Notes: generated by a model from the letters alone, not told the origin. A DNA stretch of 64,000 nt from Ureaplasma urealyticum serovar 8 str. ATCC 27618 (GCF_000169535.1 NZ_AAYN02000002.1:1-64000); one strand, 5' to 3'. Shown: positions 32,083 to 43,670, numbered from the stretch's first letter. Made by a program: numbers and translations.

Positions 32083-34326
32083 ATGAATCTAAAAGCAAAG
32101 CGTTTTCTAAAAGTTATAACTATTATTTCCCCAATTATTATAATTCCAACAATTATAGCTAGTTGTGCTCAAACCAATTCAAGTACACCAAATAATCCTG
32201 TCAAAACACCAAAAAGTAGTGTAGAAGTTGTTAATATTAATCCTTATAAAACAAAACAAATGTTAGCTTCAAATATTAATAAAGAACAAATAAATGCGTA
32301 TTTTATCTTTGTTTTTAATTTAATTAAAGAAGATCAAAAAATTGAAGAAAAAATCTTAGAAAAAAATGATTATGAAATTATTAATTGAGCTGGTAATGAT
32401 AATGATGGAACTCTAAGTATTAATGTTTTAATTAAAGCTACTAAACAAAGTTATTTAATTAGTACTCAAGCTGTTTTTTTAACAAATAAACAAAATAGTT
32501 ATTTACAAGAATTAAAGTATAAAACTCCTGCTGTTTATAGTATTGATGATATTTTAAAATTATCAAATGATCCTTATAACTTAATTTATAATAATCCATA
32601 CTACCAAGAACAATTATTACGTGCAAAAGTTTATTTTAATCAAAATGAAGCTAATATTGCTGATTCTAAACTTTATATGAATAAAATTGGTTATTCAGAG
32701 TTTGGTGATGATGTTCAAAAAAGATTAGAAAATGCTTTTAAAGTTCGTTATGATGAACAAAATATTTATCAAATTAATTCTCCCCAAATTTTAGTTAAAG
32801 AAACAAAAACAGTTACATCCTATACTGATGAACAAACAAACAATAGTTATAGTATTAATGTGGAATTAATTAAAAAACTAATTCAAATTAATCCTTTTGG
32901 CAAACTTCCTACAAATTTTGCTCAACTAGTTAATTTAATTAAAAAAGAAGAATATCCTAAATTTTTAACAATTACTAAAAATGAACCCATTAATAATGTT
33001 GTTGTTAAAGATATTTACTATCGAATTATTGATCGATATGCAAAATTAGAATTTATTTTAGAAATTTATAACCAAAAAACAAAACAAACAGTTTATTTAA
33101 GTGCTAATTTTAATCAAAAAAATTCACAATTGTTAAAAAATGAAGATTATTTCCAATATATTTTTGATCGTACTATTTCACTAAATTTATTAACAACAAA
33201 AGATGGTAAAAATGTTGAATTAAATTCTGGAACTGGTTGAATTGTTGATCGTATTGTTGATGATAGTTTACCTAAAAACAAAATTAAATTACTTGTAGCA
33301 ACGAATAACCACGTTATGAGTTGATCAAATTTAGCAATTTCAAAAGATAATAAGACTAAATCACGTTGATTTAGTAAACAAGAATATGCTAATTATTTAG
33401 AAAATAATGCAGGATTAATATCATCAAACATTTATGAAGATAAGGATCGTTATCAATACTTGCTATGAGGCACTGCTCCTTTAAAATCACCTGTAAGCAA
33501 TAAATATAATTCATTAAGTGGGATTAGTTTTTCAAATCTAGCTAAAGTTTATAATATTACAAGTCAAAATTTTGTTAATCGTGCATGATATCTTCCACAA
33601 TTAAGTGCTAATGGTATAAAAATTAATGAAGAATTAAAAACTTGATACCAAGTTAACCAAGAAGGTATTAAATCAATTAAGAATGGTACACTAGATTTTG
33701 CTTTAGTACCAATGGTTTTTGATATTGAAGATATTAAAGAAAAATTACCAAACTATTATAAAGTTTTAAATACAAAAGATGAAGCTAACTGATATATCGG
33801 TTTAGGTAATTCTAAAAAATACTTACCACAACTGCAATTGTTTAGTGGTGGATATCCAGGTGATCGTAATTTTAATAGTTCAGCGATTGTTTCATGACGC
33901 GGTTCTAAATCTTATGGTTCACTAATTCAAGCATTTGATCGTGAAATTAAAAATGAATCAATTTTAGATTATTATGGTCCAAAGCAAATTAATAATATTG
34001 ATGGTTATCAAAAGATTGGCGAAGGTTATTTAAATAAATTATTTAATGTTGGAACACGAGTTATTACCTCTGATGAAATAGGTGATTTGGGTTCTGGTTC
34101 ATCTGGTTCAATGATTATTGATTCTAACTTTAATTTAGTTGGTATTCATTTTGCTTCTTTAAATTCGCGTGCTTATGGTGCACCAAATGATTCAATGATT
34201 GGTAATTTATTTGTTGCTCAATCTCAAGATTTAAGTGGTGATATTGATGTAAGAGCTGCGGTAATAAAAAAATTAAAAGCTGAAAATATTTACACTTATA
34301 AACTGAACCCTAAAGTTAGTTCTTAA
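32083..34326 (+). CDS. DUF31-family serine-protease lipoprotein, not paired with an MIB gene
   Basis: A 747-residue lipoprotein (lipobox IIASCAQ). The C-terminal half is a trypsin-like protease of the mollicute DUF31/MIP group: His410 in ATNNHVMSW, Asp538 in LDFALVPM and Ser674 in GSGSSGSMIID form an apparent triad. About ten UGA codons encode Trp. The middle region is Tyr/Asn-rich. Family members cleave immunoglobulin heavy chains, but there is no adjacent MIB, so the substrate may differ. It is followed by the peptidase pseudogene. Confidence 0.82.
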
Positions 34327-34428
34327 TTTATAAAATTTATATATTATTTTATGTAAATAAAATTGAATGGTACTTTTTTAATTTATGTTATTATTTACAA
34401 AGTTAGATAATAAAATCTGTGAGGTAAC

Positions 34429-35615
34429 ATGAAAATTAAAAAAATAGCTATATTATCTGGAATTTTAACAATAGCTCCTTTGTCGCTTTTATTGTGTAAT
34501 GCTACTACCATCGATAAAAATGATGATATTTTGTAAAATGCAATAAAAAAATCTAGTGAAATTTTAAATAAATTTTTTAAAAATAAAGAACAATTTAAAT
34601 TTTATGAATACATAAAAGATAAAGAAAATAACAAATATATTTATTTACAATTTGAAAAACACTTCTTGATTTATGATTTAAATTCTAAAAATATTATCCA
34701 AATTACAGAATCTTATAATAATAAAGGAATAGTATCAAGATGAACTTATGAAGTAGGAAAAAACATTGAAAATAAATGAAAATCTAGAGAATCATTTGTA
34801 CCTAATTCAGATGAGGATACTCTTTCATCTATACCAAATATTAGTAATTTATTAAAAGAATCATGATGATGAGCTTCTAGAAATAATTATAAAAGAGTAG
34901 GTTACGCAGATAGTGGTTTTTTAATAATAACTTTTTCAAAAGTAGCAGCGGTTCTGAAGTAGTAGGTTTATGTGAATACATAGCATTAGCTAATCTTCTT
35001 TTATATAATGAATTATTTAAATCATCTGGTATTTTTACAGACGAAGAATTTAATAGATATTTTAATATAAATGAAGGTGAAACAGTAGAGGAAAGTTCGC
35101 CAACATTTAAAGACCAATTGGTTAATTATGAAGAAAATTCTTTGGTGTATAAATTATGAGATATAAATTGACGTTGGCCTAATTTAGCTCTCCCAAGATA
35201 TTATGATTATCCCGTTCAAAAATTTTTAGAAAATAAAGATGCAAAAAATAATTATGAAGTGGAATATAAATTAGGTTCTTATTATTGAGAAACTATCAAA
35301 AATATTAATGATAATAATCCAGTTATTGTTAGCACCACAAAAACTATGCATGCATTTGTTGTTTATGGTTATGATGAATCAACTCAAATGTTATTAATTA
35401 ATTGACTTTGAGGTGATTCGAGAGCTATAACACTTGTAAATTATTGAAAGCTAGCTGCTTCTGGTTCTATATTAAAATTATTTTATACCTTAAAACCAAA
35501 GAAAAATATTAAACCAAATTTAAAAAAAGTTTTTAATTATAAAGGACAATACTACGATGGAAATGAAATGACAGAAATCTACAATTCATTACAAAAGGGA
35601 AACATTTACCCATAA
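34429..35615 (+). pseudogene. Broken papain-like cysteine peptidase gene
   Basis: ATG at 34429 after GAGGTAA encodes a signal peptide (MKIKKIAILSGILTIAPLSL) and meets an in-frame TAA at 34534. The same frame then continues openly to about 34925, and the sequence resumes one base out of frame near 34920-34938, around a T6 run. The downstream part has GLCEYIALANLLLYN (nucleophile Cys), TMHAFVVYGYDE (His) and LLINWLWGDS (Asn), the order of staphopain/C39-like papain-fold peptidases. Two independent lesions make a pseudogene likely. A sequencing error or programmed event is the alternative. Confidence 0.65.
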
Positions 35616-36498
35616 TAATGTTTTATGACAATTAATTAAAACTTTTTTGTTTGCTTTTATTTTAATAACTTGTTTTTGTTTATATTTGATTATCATGGCC
35701 ATTGTTGCTAAAATAAACGGAAATGCATCAGAATGATATCACTCACCAATCGCTTTAGCTTTCTTCTTACGGTTTTCATTAATTAATAAAATTTTAGCAA
35801 TTATACTATCTTGTATTTTTTGCGTAAGCATTTATCGTTTTCGTAAAAAATTAGTACAATATGAAAATTTTAATGAAATAAAATCAATTAAAAATAATGC
35901 GATTCTTACTGTAATTTTTAGTGTTGTTGCAATACTTTCATTAACACTATTTATTAATTTAATGATTGTTTTTATTAATCAAAATTACTATTACATTAAA
36001 CGTATTCATAATTTACTTATACCAATAAGAATTGATGAAATTAAAATTTTAGAATATAGTTACATTTATTTATTACGTTATGGATTTTATATCTTATTAA
36101 CAGTATTTATAGCAAAATTTATTCATGATAAAAGAAGTATGATAAAAGTTTTATCATTATATTTATTCATTAATTTTATATTAATGATTATTGGAACTTC
36201 ATTTACTTTTTTAGAACATACAAACTTTTATAATGGCATGTTAACTTATTGAACAACTTTTAGTTGTGCATTATTATATCCAGAAATTATTAATGATAAT
36301 TTTCAGTGAATAAGTAGTTTTAATTACAATCTAAAAAATACTATTTATGAAAATAACTTTATTGCTTATTTACCTTATTTTTGTTCATTTATCATTTTAA
36401 TAATCTTAATTAAAAAAGTTAGTTGAAAATCAATTACTATTAGTTCAAATAGTTATCAAGATCATTTTGAGTCTAAGTATCTTTTTAAGTTAAGTTAA
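35557..36498 (+). CDS. Polytopic membrane protein overlapping the peptidase gene
   Basis: A 313-residue membrane protein with about six hydrophobic helices (for example FLFAFILITCFCLYLIIMAIV and FYILLTVFIAKFI). ATG 35557 is supported by AAAGGA 10 bases upstream and lies inside the last 59 bases of the peptidase gene in another frame, a coupling typical of functionally linked genes. UGA encodes Trp several times. Not recognised; it could anchor, export for or protect from the peptidase. Confidence 0.65.
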
Positions 36499-36518
36499 AA
36501 GTAGTGATAATATTTAAA

Positions 36519-36545
36519 AATCTACTTTACAAAACAAAGTAGATT
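36519..36545 (-). terminator. Terminator of the toxin-antitoxin operon
   Basis: AATCTACTTT (36519-36528) and AAAGTAGATT (36536-36545), a perfect ten-pair stem; the T run is on the minus-strand side. Confidence 0.85.
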
Positions 36546-36550
36546 AATAA

Positions 36551-37093
36551 TTAGTTATCTTGATTTTTATTATATTTTCTTAAAGGACAATAATCATATT
36601 TTTTAGTATCTTTATCATTATAAGATTGACTTTCATATCCTAAATGATGATGGTCAATAAGTAAGGGAAATAAAGTATTATCAATTCTTGAACATATTAC
36701 TCTAATTGACCTTCCAAGGCCTAGTTGATAAAGTTCTAATTCTTCATTATCATTTTTCAATAAATTAGGATGGAGTTTTTTAATTAATTTAATATATTTA
36801 CTAAATACATTTCTTGATTTTTCATCATTTTGTTTAATAGGATGGCAATGATCGTTAATTCCTTTATTTTTTCAATTTTTATAAACATAGGGAAACAATG
36901 TGTTAAGAATATAAATAATATTTTTTAAAAATTGGTTTTCATCCTTAGTATAAGTCGTTAAACTATTTACTCGTTCCCCTTTAACTCAATTTTCATAACG
37001 CAAAGAAATAACAATGTCATCATTATCTTTTGAAACATTGTTATTTTTAACTTTATTACGAGGAGTTTTATCGTTATTTATTTTCTTAGACAT
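36551..37093 (-). CDS. Putative toxin partner of a Panacea-domain antitoxin
   Basis: A 180-residue soluble protein. The first 20 residues are basic, then comes a helical region (LKNIIYILNTLFPYVYKNW) and a C-terminal part with SIRVICSRIDNTLFPLLIDHHHLGYES followed by KYDYCPLRK. I do not recognise a named family. The compact C-terminal beta-rich motif with conserved-looking Arg and His is reminiscent of small ribonuclease toxins, but that is inference. It begins 7 bases after the antitoxin stop and shares its terminator, which is the main reason for the call. Confidence 0.5.
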
Positions 37094-37100
37094 TAATAAT

Positions 37101-37574
37101 TTAATTATTCTTCATTTGTTTTATATAATAACTAAATATTTCTTTATCGCTTATTACTGCATTACAACTATCTAGTGGTTCAAACCCTTTGCGAGCTTTA
37201 ATTCATGGGTCTTCTTGATGTGTAATACTTTCTAATTGATTAGCACTATAATGACCATATTCATCTCAAACTTGATTCAATATATCAATAGTATCTAAAT
37301 TAAAATATTCTTGTTCATTAAAATCATTTATTTTAGGAATACTATTATATTTATATTCTTTGAATTCATTATAAAGCATAGGAATAGCTGGTCCATGAAC
37401 TCAAGCTTTGATTTTTTCATCAAATAATTTATTTTTTAAATCATCAACTTTTTCATTCATTAAAGTTAGGTATCATGAATATGCATAATACACTAATTTT
37501 TGAACTTTTTTGAGAGTCATTGATTCTTTTGTTAAAAATCAATTAGCAACAATTAATGGTGTTATTTCTTTCAT
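37101..37574 (-). CDS. Panacea-domain (DUF4065/SocA-like) antitoxin
   Basis: A 157-residue protein with the Panacea hallmarks: ANWFLTKESMTLKKVQKLVYYAYSWYL (helical N-terminus), IKAWVHGPAIPMLYNEFKEY and LNQVWDEYGHYSANQLESITHQEDPW. This domain neutralises many unrelated toxins and is usually encoded next to its toxin. Five UGA codons encode Trp. ATG 37574 has AGAGGTG 6 bases upstream; another ATG at 37579 is out of frame. The pair sits beside the type I restriction-modification genes. Confidence 0.75.
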
Positions 37575-37674
37575 TTCATGCACCTCTTTCCTTAATAAAT
37601 ATTATATTTAGATATTAACATAATTTAAAAAATAAGACATTTTAATGTACTTTTAATTTTGATAAATTATGAAT

Positions 37675-37712
37675 TAAAAAGTTGCCTTTTATTTTAAAAA
37701 AGACAACTTTTT
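37675..37712 (-). terminator. Terminator of hsdR-hsdM
   Basis: AAAAAGTTGCCTTTT (37676-37690) pairs with the complementary AAAAGACAACTTTTT-type arm ending near 37712 with one mismatch; it directly follows the hsdM stop on the minus strand. Confidence 0.85.
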
Positions 37713-37715
37713 AAC

Positions 37716-39248
37716 CTATTTTTCTAATACCTTTTTAATTGATTCTTTGGCTTGAGGAATTAAATCTTCAAGTTCATCAAATAAAACTGATAATTCTTCT
37801 TGTAATCCTTTGATTTCGTGATTTAATTGTTCATGATCAATCACTTCTTGTTCAAAACCTACATAACGTCCAGGAACTAGTGAATAATCATTTTCAATAA
37901 TTTCATCAATTGTACAAGTTTTAGCAAATCCTACAACATTAACATCTTCACCTTGTTCATGTTTATCATAAACATTCTTAATTTTTGAAATGTCATCTTT
38001 AGTTAAAAAACGTAATTTTTTAGTTTTTAACTCGCCCATTTTGCTTGCTTCAATAAATAAAACATTTTCATTTTCTTTATTTTTATTAAAGAATCAAATT
38101 GATGCAGAAATTTGTGTTGTATAAAATAATTTATCTGGCAAACTAATGATTGCATCAACAATGTTTTCTTCAATCATTTTTTTACGTAATAATGATTCTT
38201 CTTTATTAGATGAAGATAATGAACCATTAGCTAAAATTACACCAGCTTTACCACGTGAATTTAATTTAGAAATAATATGTAATAATCAAGCATAGTTTGC
38301 ATTATTTTCTGGTGGCATTCCTCAGCTAAAACGTTCATCGTTTAATAATTCTTCACGATATCATTTTTTTAAGTTAAAAGGTGGGTTAGCAACAATAATA
38401 TCAAACTTTTGACCTTTATGTAAATCTTCTTTAAAAGTATCTTCTGATCCACGTCCTAAATGAATATCATTTTCATTAAAACCATTTAATAAAAGATTAA
38501 TTTTAGCTAATTTTCAGGTTTGTGATTGGTATTCTTGGCCATAAATAACTAATTTATTATAATCTTTGTTTTGTTCATGTAAGTAATTACGCGCTTGAAC
38601 AAACATACCCCCTGTTCCACAAGCAGGATCATACATTTTAATATTATCATTTGGATCTAAAATATCAATTAATAATTCTACAACTGTTTTTGGTGTGTAG
38701 AATTCTCCACCTTTTTGACCTTGTTTACGAAAGAATTCTCCTAAAAAATATTCATAAATTCTTCCTACTAAATCCTCATTGAATTGTGAAAAATCATAAT
38801 CATTGAATTTACGTACCACATTTCCTAAACGTGTTTTATCTAATTCTGGACTATTGTATTGTTTATTAAATAATCCCTTTAGTCTTGGGTTTTGATTTTC
38901 AATTTTAAGAAATGCTTGATCAATCTTTTCACCAATTGAACTATCAGTTGTAAACCCTGAAATATAGTTTCAATGTGCTTCATCTGGAACAATTAAACCT
39001 AATGGAAAAAATTCACTAATTAAATCGCTGTCGTTTTTTATAGAATCATTAAATTTGTCTTTGTATTTATCTTTTAAAGCATTAATCGCATAATTGTATT
39101 TATCAGAAATAGTTTTTAAAAAAATGATTCCAATAATAATATGCATGTATTGTTCTGATGAAATATTACCTCTTAACTCATCACATGATGCTCATAAATC
39201 ATTAGCAATATCATCGATATTGATTTTTGTTTGTTTATTATTTTCCAT
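37716..39248 (-). CDS. hsdM: Type I restriction-modification methyltransferase subunit HsdM
   Basis: N6-adenine methyltransferase subunit of a type I system. The 510-residue protein has an N-terminal helical domain (INIDDIANDLWASCDELRG), RKQGQKGGEFYTPKTVVELL, SAM-binding MYDPACGTGGMFVQA (near residue 207) and catalytic NPPF in IIVANPPFNLKKW. About ten UGA codons encode Trp. It starts 3 bases after hsdR with AGAGGAAA as ribosome site, so the order is hsdR-hsdM, with hsdS transcribed separately. Confidence 0.94.
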
Positions 39249-39251
39249 ATG

Positions 39252-42200
39252 TTAATTTCCTCTATTATCTAATATTTCTTCAATTTGTTCAACTATATCA
39301 TATGATGTTTTTTCACGATTTTCAGGTGGATAATTTTTAAATATCAATACTTCTTTTATAATACGACGTACATCCTTACGATTAGCCTCACTATGTAATC
39401 AACTTTTTTCAATTAAACGCTTTCCTTGCATTGTGATTGCATCATAAATCTCATAAGCAATAGATTCAATTTCTTCATCCGATTGATCCTCGTTTAAACG
39501 AACTGCATCAACAAACATTTTTACATAGAATTTTTCTTCATTATTTTCAATCTCATCATTGATTAAATCATCACCAAATTCGTTAAAAATATATTGAATA
39601 AATTCTTCATATGATAAACTATCCATTTTAAAGCGTTCGAAAACCATTTCAAGTTTTTGTGATAGTTTTGTTTTAGCAATAATTGAAATATTTACACTAT
39701 TTTTAATTTTATTTAAAAAACGATTAAATAACATTTGTTTCTTTTGTTGATTTCCCATATCTTCATTCTTTTTGATATTTGAAACAAAGCTTTCAATATC
39801 AACTAGTTTATGAATTTGTTTGTGTTCGGGTTCTTTAATATCAAAAAAAGCAACTGAATCTTTTAGTGATTCACGTAAAGCCTTGTTGTATTCATCATAA
39901 TCAACATTACCATCATTCGTGTTTTTAATATATGCAGCCGTTGCAAATAATAAATTTGAACGTTCAATAATTTCTTCACTAAGTGTTGAAATAACCATTT
40001 TATAAGCAACTCTAATGTTTTTAACATCATGAATAAATTCGGCAGTTAATGACTTGTTGAAAACTTCGTCTACTAAAGCTAAATAATTTTTTTCATCGAT
40101 TAATTTTGCCACATTTAAATCACTAAAATATTTATCATAAACATTTTTTAAAGCATCATTATAATTTGCTAAGATATCATCAACATTTTGATATTTTTCT
40201 TCAAATTTAAATTTATTTTTTGTTTGATTGCCATCTCAATAAAATTTTAATGCTTCTTGAATTCTTTTAAAAATTCCAATATAGTCAACTACAAGTCCCG
40301 CTTCTTTTTTAATGTTAGGATTATCTTTATCAATATATTTTCGATTAACACGTGCCATAGCTTGCATTAAATTATGCATCTTTAAAACACGATCAAAATA
40401 AATTACATCAAGCGATGGTACATCATAACCTGTTAATAACATATCAACAACAATTAGAATTTTAATTTCAGAATTTGGATCTTTAAATTGATTAATCACA
40501 TTCTTACGATCTTGTTCTGATCCAATAATTTTTGTTAATTCTGGTGAGTCTTTTTTATTAGGTGTAATAACTAACTTGATTTTATTAACTCAATCAGGTC
40601 TATTTCTTAATATTTCATGATAATACTTTTCAGCACATAATCGATTCATGGCTACAAACATTGCTTTATCTTTTAAAACGCCTCTTCGTGCTTCATAGTG
40701 TTTAATAAAATGTTTAACAATGATTTTAATTCGTTCATCAGATTGAAGAATTTGTAAGATTTCTTCAATTTTTTTAATATCTTTTTTGACAATAATATCA
40801 TTAGCATCTTTTTTATGATTATTTTTAATTTCTTGATTTTCTTTTTCGTTTTGCTCATCAATTAATTTTAGTTTTTCTTCATCTAATTTAAATTCAACTT
40901 GAGCATTTTCATAATTGATAGGAACAATTGATTTATCCTCTGTAGCTTGAGATAGTGTATATTTATGAATTACATCACCAAAAATTTCTGATGTACTAAC
41001 ATCTTTATTCTCAATTGGCGTTCCAGTAAATCCAATAAATATTGCATTAGGAAAGGCTTTTCTTAATAAGTAAGAATATGGTTTATTACTATTATTTTCT
41101 TCATTGTTTTCATCAATTGCTAAGTAATTATTATGTGAACGATGAGCTTCATCGCTAATGATTAAAATATCTTTACGATCGCTTAATTCAATTTCATCAT
41201 TAAATTTTTGAATTGTTGAAAAATAAACACCATCTTGTTTAACATCTTGCAATGATTTTTTTAAATCCTCACAACTTGATATTTGATAAGGAGTTTGGTG
41301 TAAATAATCTTCACAAATACTAAATGTATTAAAAAGTTGACCATCTAAATCTTTACGATCAGTAATAACTAAAGCTGTTAAACGTTTTAAATCTAAACAT
41401 TTTTTTAAATTACTAACCAACATCACCATTGATAATGATTTACCAGAACCTTGAGTATGTCAAATAATTCCTGCTTTTTGTTGGTTTTCATCTCATGCTT
41501 TTTGAATACTACTAATCCCTTTTCTAATGCCAAAATATTGGTAATATTTAGGAAATATTTTATTACCTTTGTTAGTAAAAAAGATAAAATTACGCAATAG
41601 ATCAAATAAGTTTTTTGGTGCTAATAAAAATTTAATCGTATCAAAAATATCTGAAGAAAACTGTTCATTTCTTCAAATTTCAAAATCATCATCTTTTTTA
41701 GGAAAAGTACCAATTTTTGAAATTGCCCCGTTAGAAATAATTGAAAATAAATTAAAAGAAAAAATATCTTGAATAAAATCAACATAACGTTGGATTTGAG
41801 CGCCAGCTTCTAATAAGATATCATTTGATGATTTCATTGTTTTTAGTTCAATAATAACAACTGGTAGTCCATTAATATAAATAACAATATCAGGAATTTG
41901 ATTTTCTCATTCAGGATGGGTTGAACGCACAATTAATTGATTGGTAACAACAAAATCATTATTATTGATTCTATCTAAATCAATAATTTTTCTTGTTTTA
42001 TTAATTTCTTCTTTTTGATTTCAAATTGAAATACCATGAACCATAAAACTAAGTAATTTTTTGTTACGATCTAATAAGTTAGCATTATTTAATTCGTTTT
42101 GAATTTTATTAATGATATCGTTGACTTCATAATCTTCGATTTTTTTATTAATTCGTCTAATTGCTTCATCTAATTTTTTTCAATCAATAATTTCTTGTTT

Positions 42201-42320
42201 TGAATCACGTTGTTCTAAGAAACTTCTTGGATCAATATATTCATAATCTAATGCTTTAATTTTTTCAATAACTTGTTCTTCTAAATATTTTTCATCATAA
42301 GAAATATTTGAATCAGACAT
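39252..42320 (-). CDS. hsdR: Type I restriction-modification endonuclease/translocase subunit HsdR
   Basis: ATP-driven DNA translocase and nuclease. The 1022-residue protein has the N-terminal PD-(D/E)xK nuclease site PDIVIYINGLPVVIIELK (near residue 150), Walker A TQGSGKSLS (near 290), ITDRKDLDGQL, the DEAH box IISDEAHRSH (near 390), GFTGTPIE and a second RecA domain with LTGYDVPSLD and ARVNR. A full-length reading requires UGA as Trp; no true stop was met. Intact motifs suggest active restriction. Confidence 0.93.
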
Positions 42321-42366
42321 TGTTTATAATCTTTCTTTAATTTATGTTATCTAGATAATTAGTTTT

Positions 42367-42372
42367 ATTATA
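42367..42372 (-). promoter_or_regulatory. -10 box of hsdR-hsdM
   Basis: TATAAT on the minus strand 47 bases before the hsdR start and downstream of the hsdS terminator. Confidence 0.55.
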
Positions 42373-42379
42373 ACAACTT

Positions 42380-42407
42380 TAAAAAATAAGCGTCATAAAT
42401 ACTTATT
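42380..42407 (-). terminator. Terminator after the minus-strand hsdS
   Basis: AATAAG (42385-42390) pairs with CTTATT (42402-42407); on the minus strand it is followed by T6. It separates hsdS from hsdR. Confidence 0.6.
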
Positions 42408-42426
42408 TCAACTATTAAATATTAAT

Positions 42427-43566
42427 TTACTTTATTAATAAATTAACGATTTTATTTCTTGCTAAGGTTATTTTATTTTCAATTTCATTAAGTTTGTTAA
42501 AAAAAGTGAAATAAATATTAGAATTTAAAAAAGGTGCTTTACAACGTACTTTTGTTAGATCGCTATTATTAATGCCAATCATAGTTGTTCCATTGGCTAA
42601 CATTGATTTTTGATTTTTAAAATCACTTGATAATAAAAAACTTAAAAGATCATCATTGTTTTCATCATTACTTTTAATATTAAAAAAACCTGTTGAAAAA
42701 ACAATATTTTCATTATTTAAAAAGCAATACACTTTGTTTTCACCTAATAATTTAGAAAAAATAATTGAATTGTTTTTAATAGATAGATCAGCACGACTAG
42801 GTTTGTCTTCTAAACTTATATTAATCATTTTTGAAAAGTTAATTTCTAGCTCGCCTATGCATGATGTGTCACAATACAAGTTTTGATTTAAATATTTATT
42901 AGTGTAAATCTTATTGTTTTCAAACAAATTTACATGTGAATTGCAATTTTTGTCATAAATATTTATTAACAATTTTTTAAGCACAGTTTTTAATTTGTTA
43001 ATTTTATTTTCTAAAATATCTAATGGTTCAATAATCGAAATTAAGTTATCGACATCTTTTTTAGCATTTTCTACACTTGATATATCAACTAAATTAGAGT
43101 ATTTTACAAACAACTTTTCATGTGGTTCAATAATCGAAATTATTGCATTTTGAATTTCTATTGAGGGTAGATAAATAATTAAATTATCTAAATCAGTTTT
43201 ATTTATTATTTTTCTAGTTGTTCCATGCGAAATACTTCTAATTTTTTTGTCTTCATTTAATTTTAATAAATAGAAAACATATTTAACTTTAGCAATTTTT
43301 TTGTTAATTTTAGATAATATAAAACAATTATCAGTCAATGAAATTTTACCTTCATGATAAAAAGTTGTGCCCGCATTACCTACTCTAGAAATAGTTATAT
43401 TTTGTCCATCATATAAATAATTATCAACATATCCCATAATACCATTGTTTGCCGTACTAGCTGAAATTAATGGATATAAACCTTCTAAATTTATATTAAA
43501 TGTATTCTTTTGCTTTCCTGTTGTTATTATTTCAAATACTGAAGACAACTTAGCATTAATTGACAT
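42427..43566 (-). CDS. hsdS: Type I restriction-modification specificity subunit HsdS, copy A
   Basis: A 379-residue DNA-recognition subunit with two target-recognition domains. The first includes LYPLISASTANNGIMGYVDNYLYDG, then the conserved segment QNAIISIIEP, then a second domain ending near residue 350. ATG 43566 is preferred over an upstream in-frame ATG (43599) because the bases around it (TTCAATAATGTCAATTAA) match the start of hsdS copy B exactly. It has no good ribosome site, unlike copy B. QNAIISIIEP is encoded in the 30-bp inverted repeat. Confidence 0.88.
   Translation of the reverse strand: MSINAKLSSVFEIITTGKQKNTFNINLEGLYPLISASTANNGIMGYVDNYLYDGQNITISRVGNAGTTFYHEGKISLTDNCFILSKINKKIAKVKYVFYLLKLNEDKKIRSISHGTTRKIINKTDLDNLIIYLPSIEIQNAIISIIEPHEKLFVKYSNLVDISSVENAKKDVDNLISIIEPLDILENKINKLKTVLKKLLINIYDKNCNSHVNLFENNKIYTNKYLNQNLYCDTSCIGELEINFSKMINISLEDKPSRADLSIKNNSIIFSKLLGENKVYCFLNNENIVFSTGFFNIKSNDENNDDLLSFLLSSDFKNQKSMLANGTTMIGINNSDLTKVRCKAPFLNSNIYFTFFNKLNEIENKITLARNKIVNLLIK
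43024..43043 (-). repeat. Third partial copy of the hsdS inversion repeat
   Basis: 20 bases (TGGTTCAATAATCGAAATTA on the plus strand) identical to the start of the repeat at 43123 and in the same orientation, encoding a second ISIIEP in copy A. Confidence 0.8.
43123..43152 (-). repeat. 30-bp inverted repeat in hsdS, left copy
   Basis: Plus strand begins TGGTTCAATAATCG and ends ATTGCATTTTG; it is the exact reverse complement of 44068-44097. It lies between the two recognition domains of copy A, in the same reading-frame position as in copy B. Confidence 0.92.
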
Positions 43567-43574
43567 TATTGAAC
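43556..43574 (-). repeat. 19-bp inverted repeat at hsdS starts, left copy
   Basis: TTAATTGACATTATTGAAC is the exact reverse complement of 43652-43670 and contains the copy A start codon. Confidence 0.9.
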
Positions 43575-43651
43575 AAAATGTTAAATAATATAAGTTCAAA
43601 TATATTGTGGTTTTAATTTGTTAGAATTTATTTAGTTAACTAAATATAGAG
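43575..43651. promoter_or_regulatory. Divergent promoter interval between the hsdS genes
   Basis: 77 AT-rich bases between the 19-bp repeats. It contains the 14-base palindrome TTTAGTTAACTAAA (43631-43644), a possible operator, and AGAGG (43648-43652), a ribosome site serving copy B only. TATATT-like -10 boxes exist for both directions. Confidence 0.45.
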
Positions 43652-43670
43652 GTTCAATAATGTCAATTAA
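43652..43670 (+). repeat. 19-bp inverted repeat at hsdS starts, right copy
   Basis: GTTCAATAATGTCAATTAA, with the copy B start codon at 43660; exact reverse complement of 43556-43574. Confidence 0.9.

Noticed and set aside
43567..43599. Upstream ATG of hsdS copy A
   Set aside because: The sequence around 43566 matches the start of copy B exactly, so the additional 11 residues are probably not translated.
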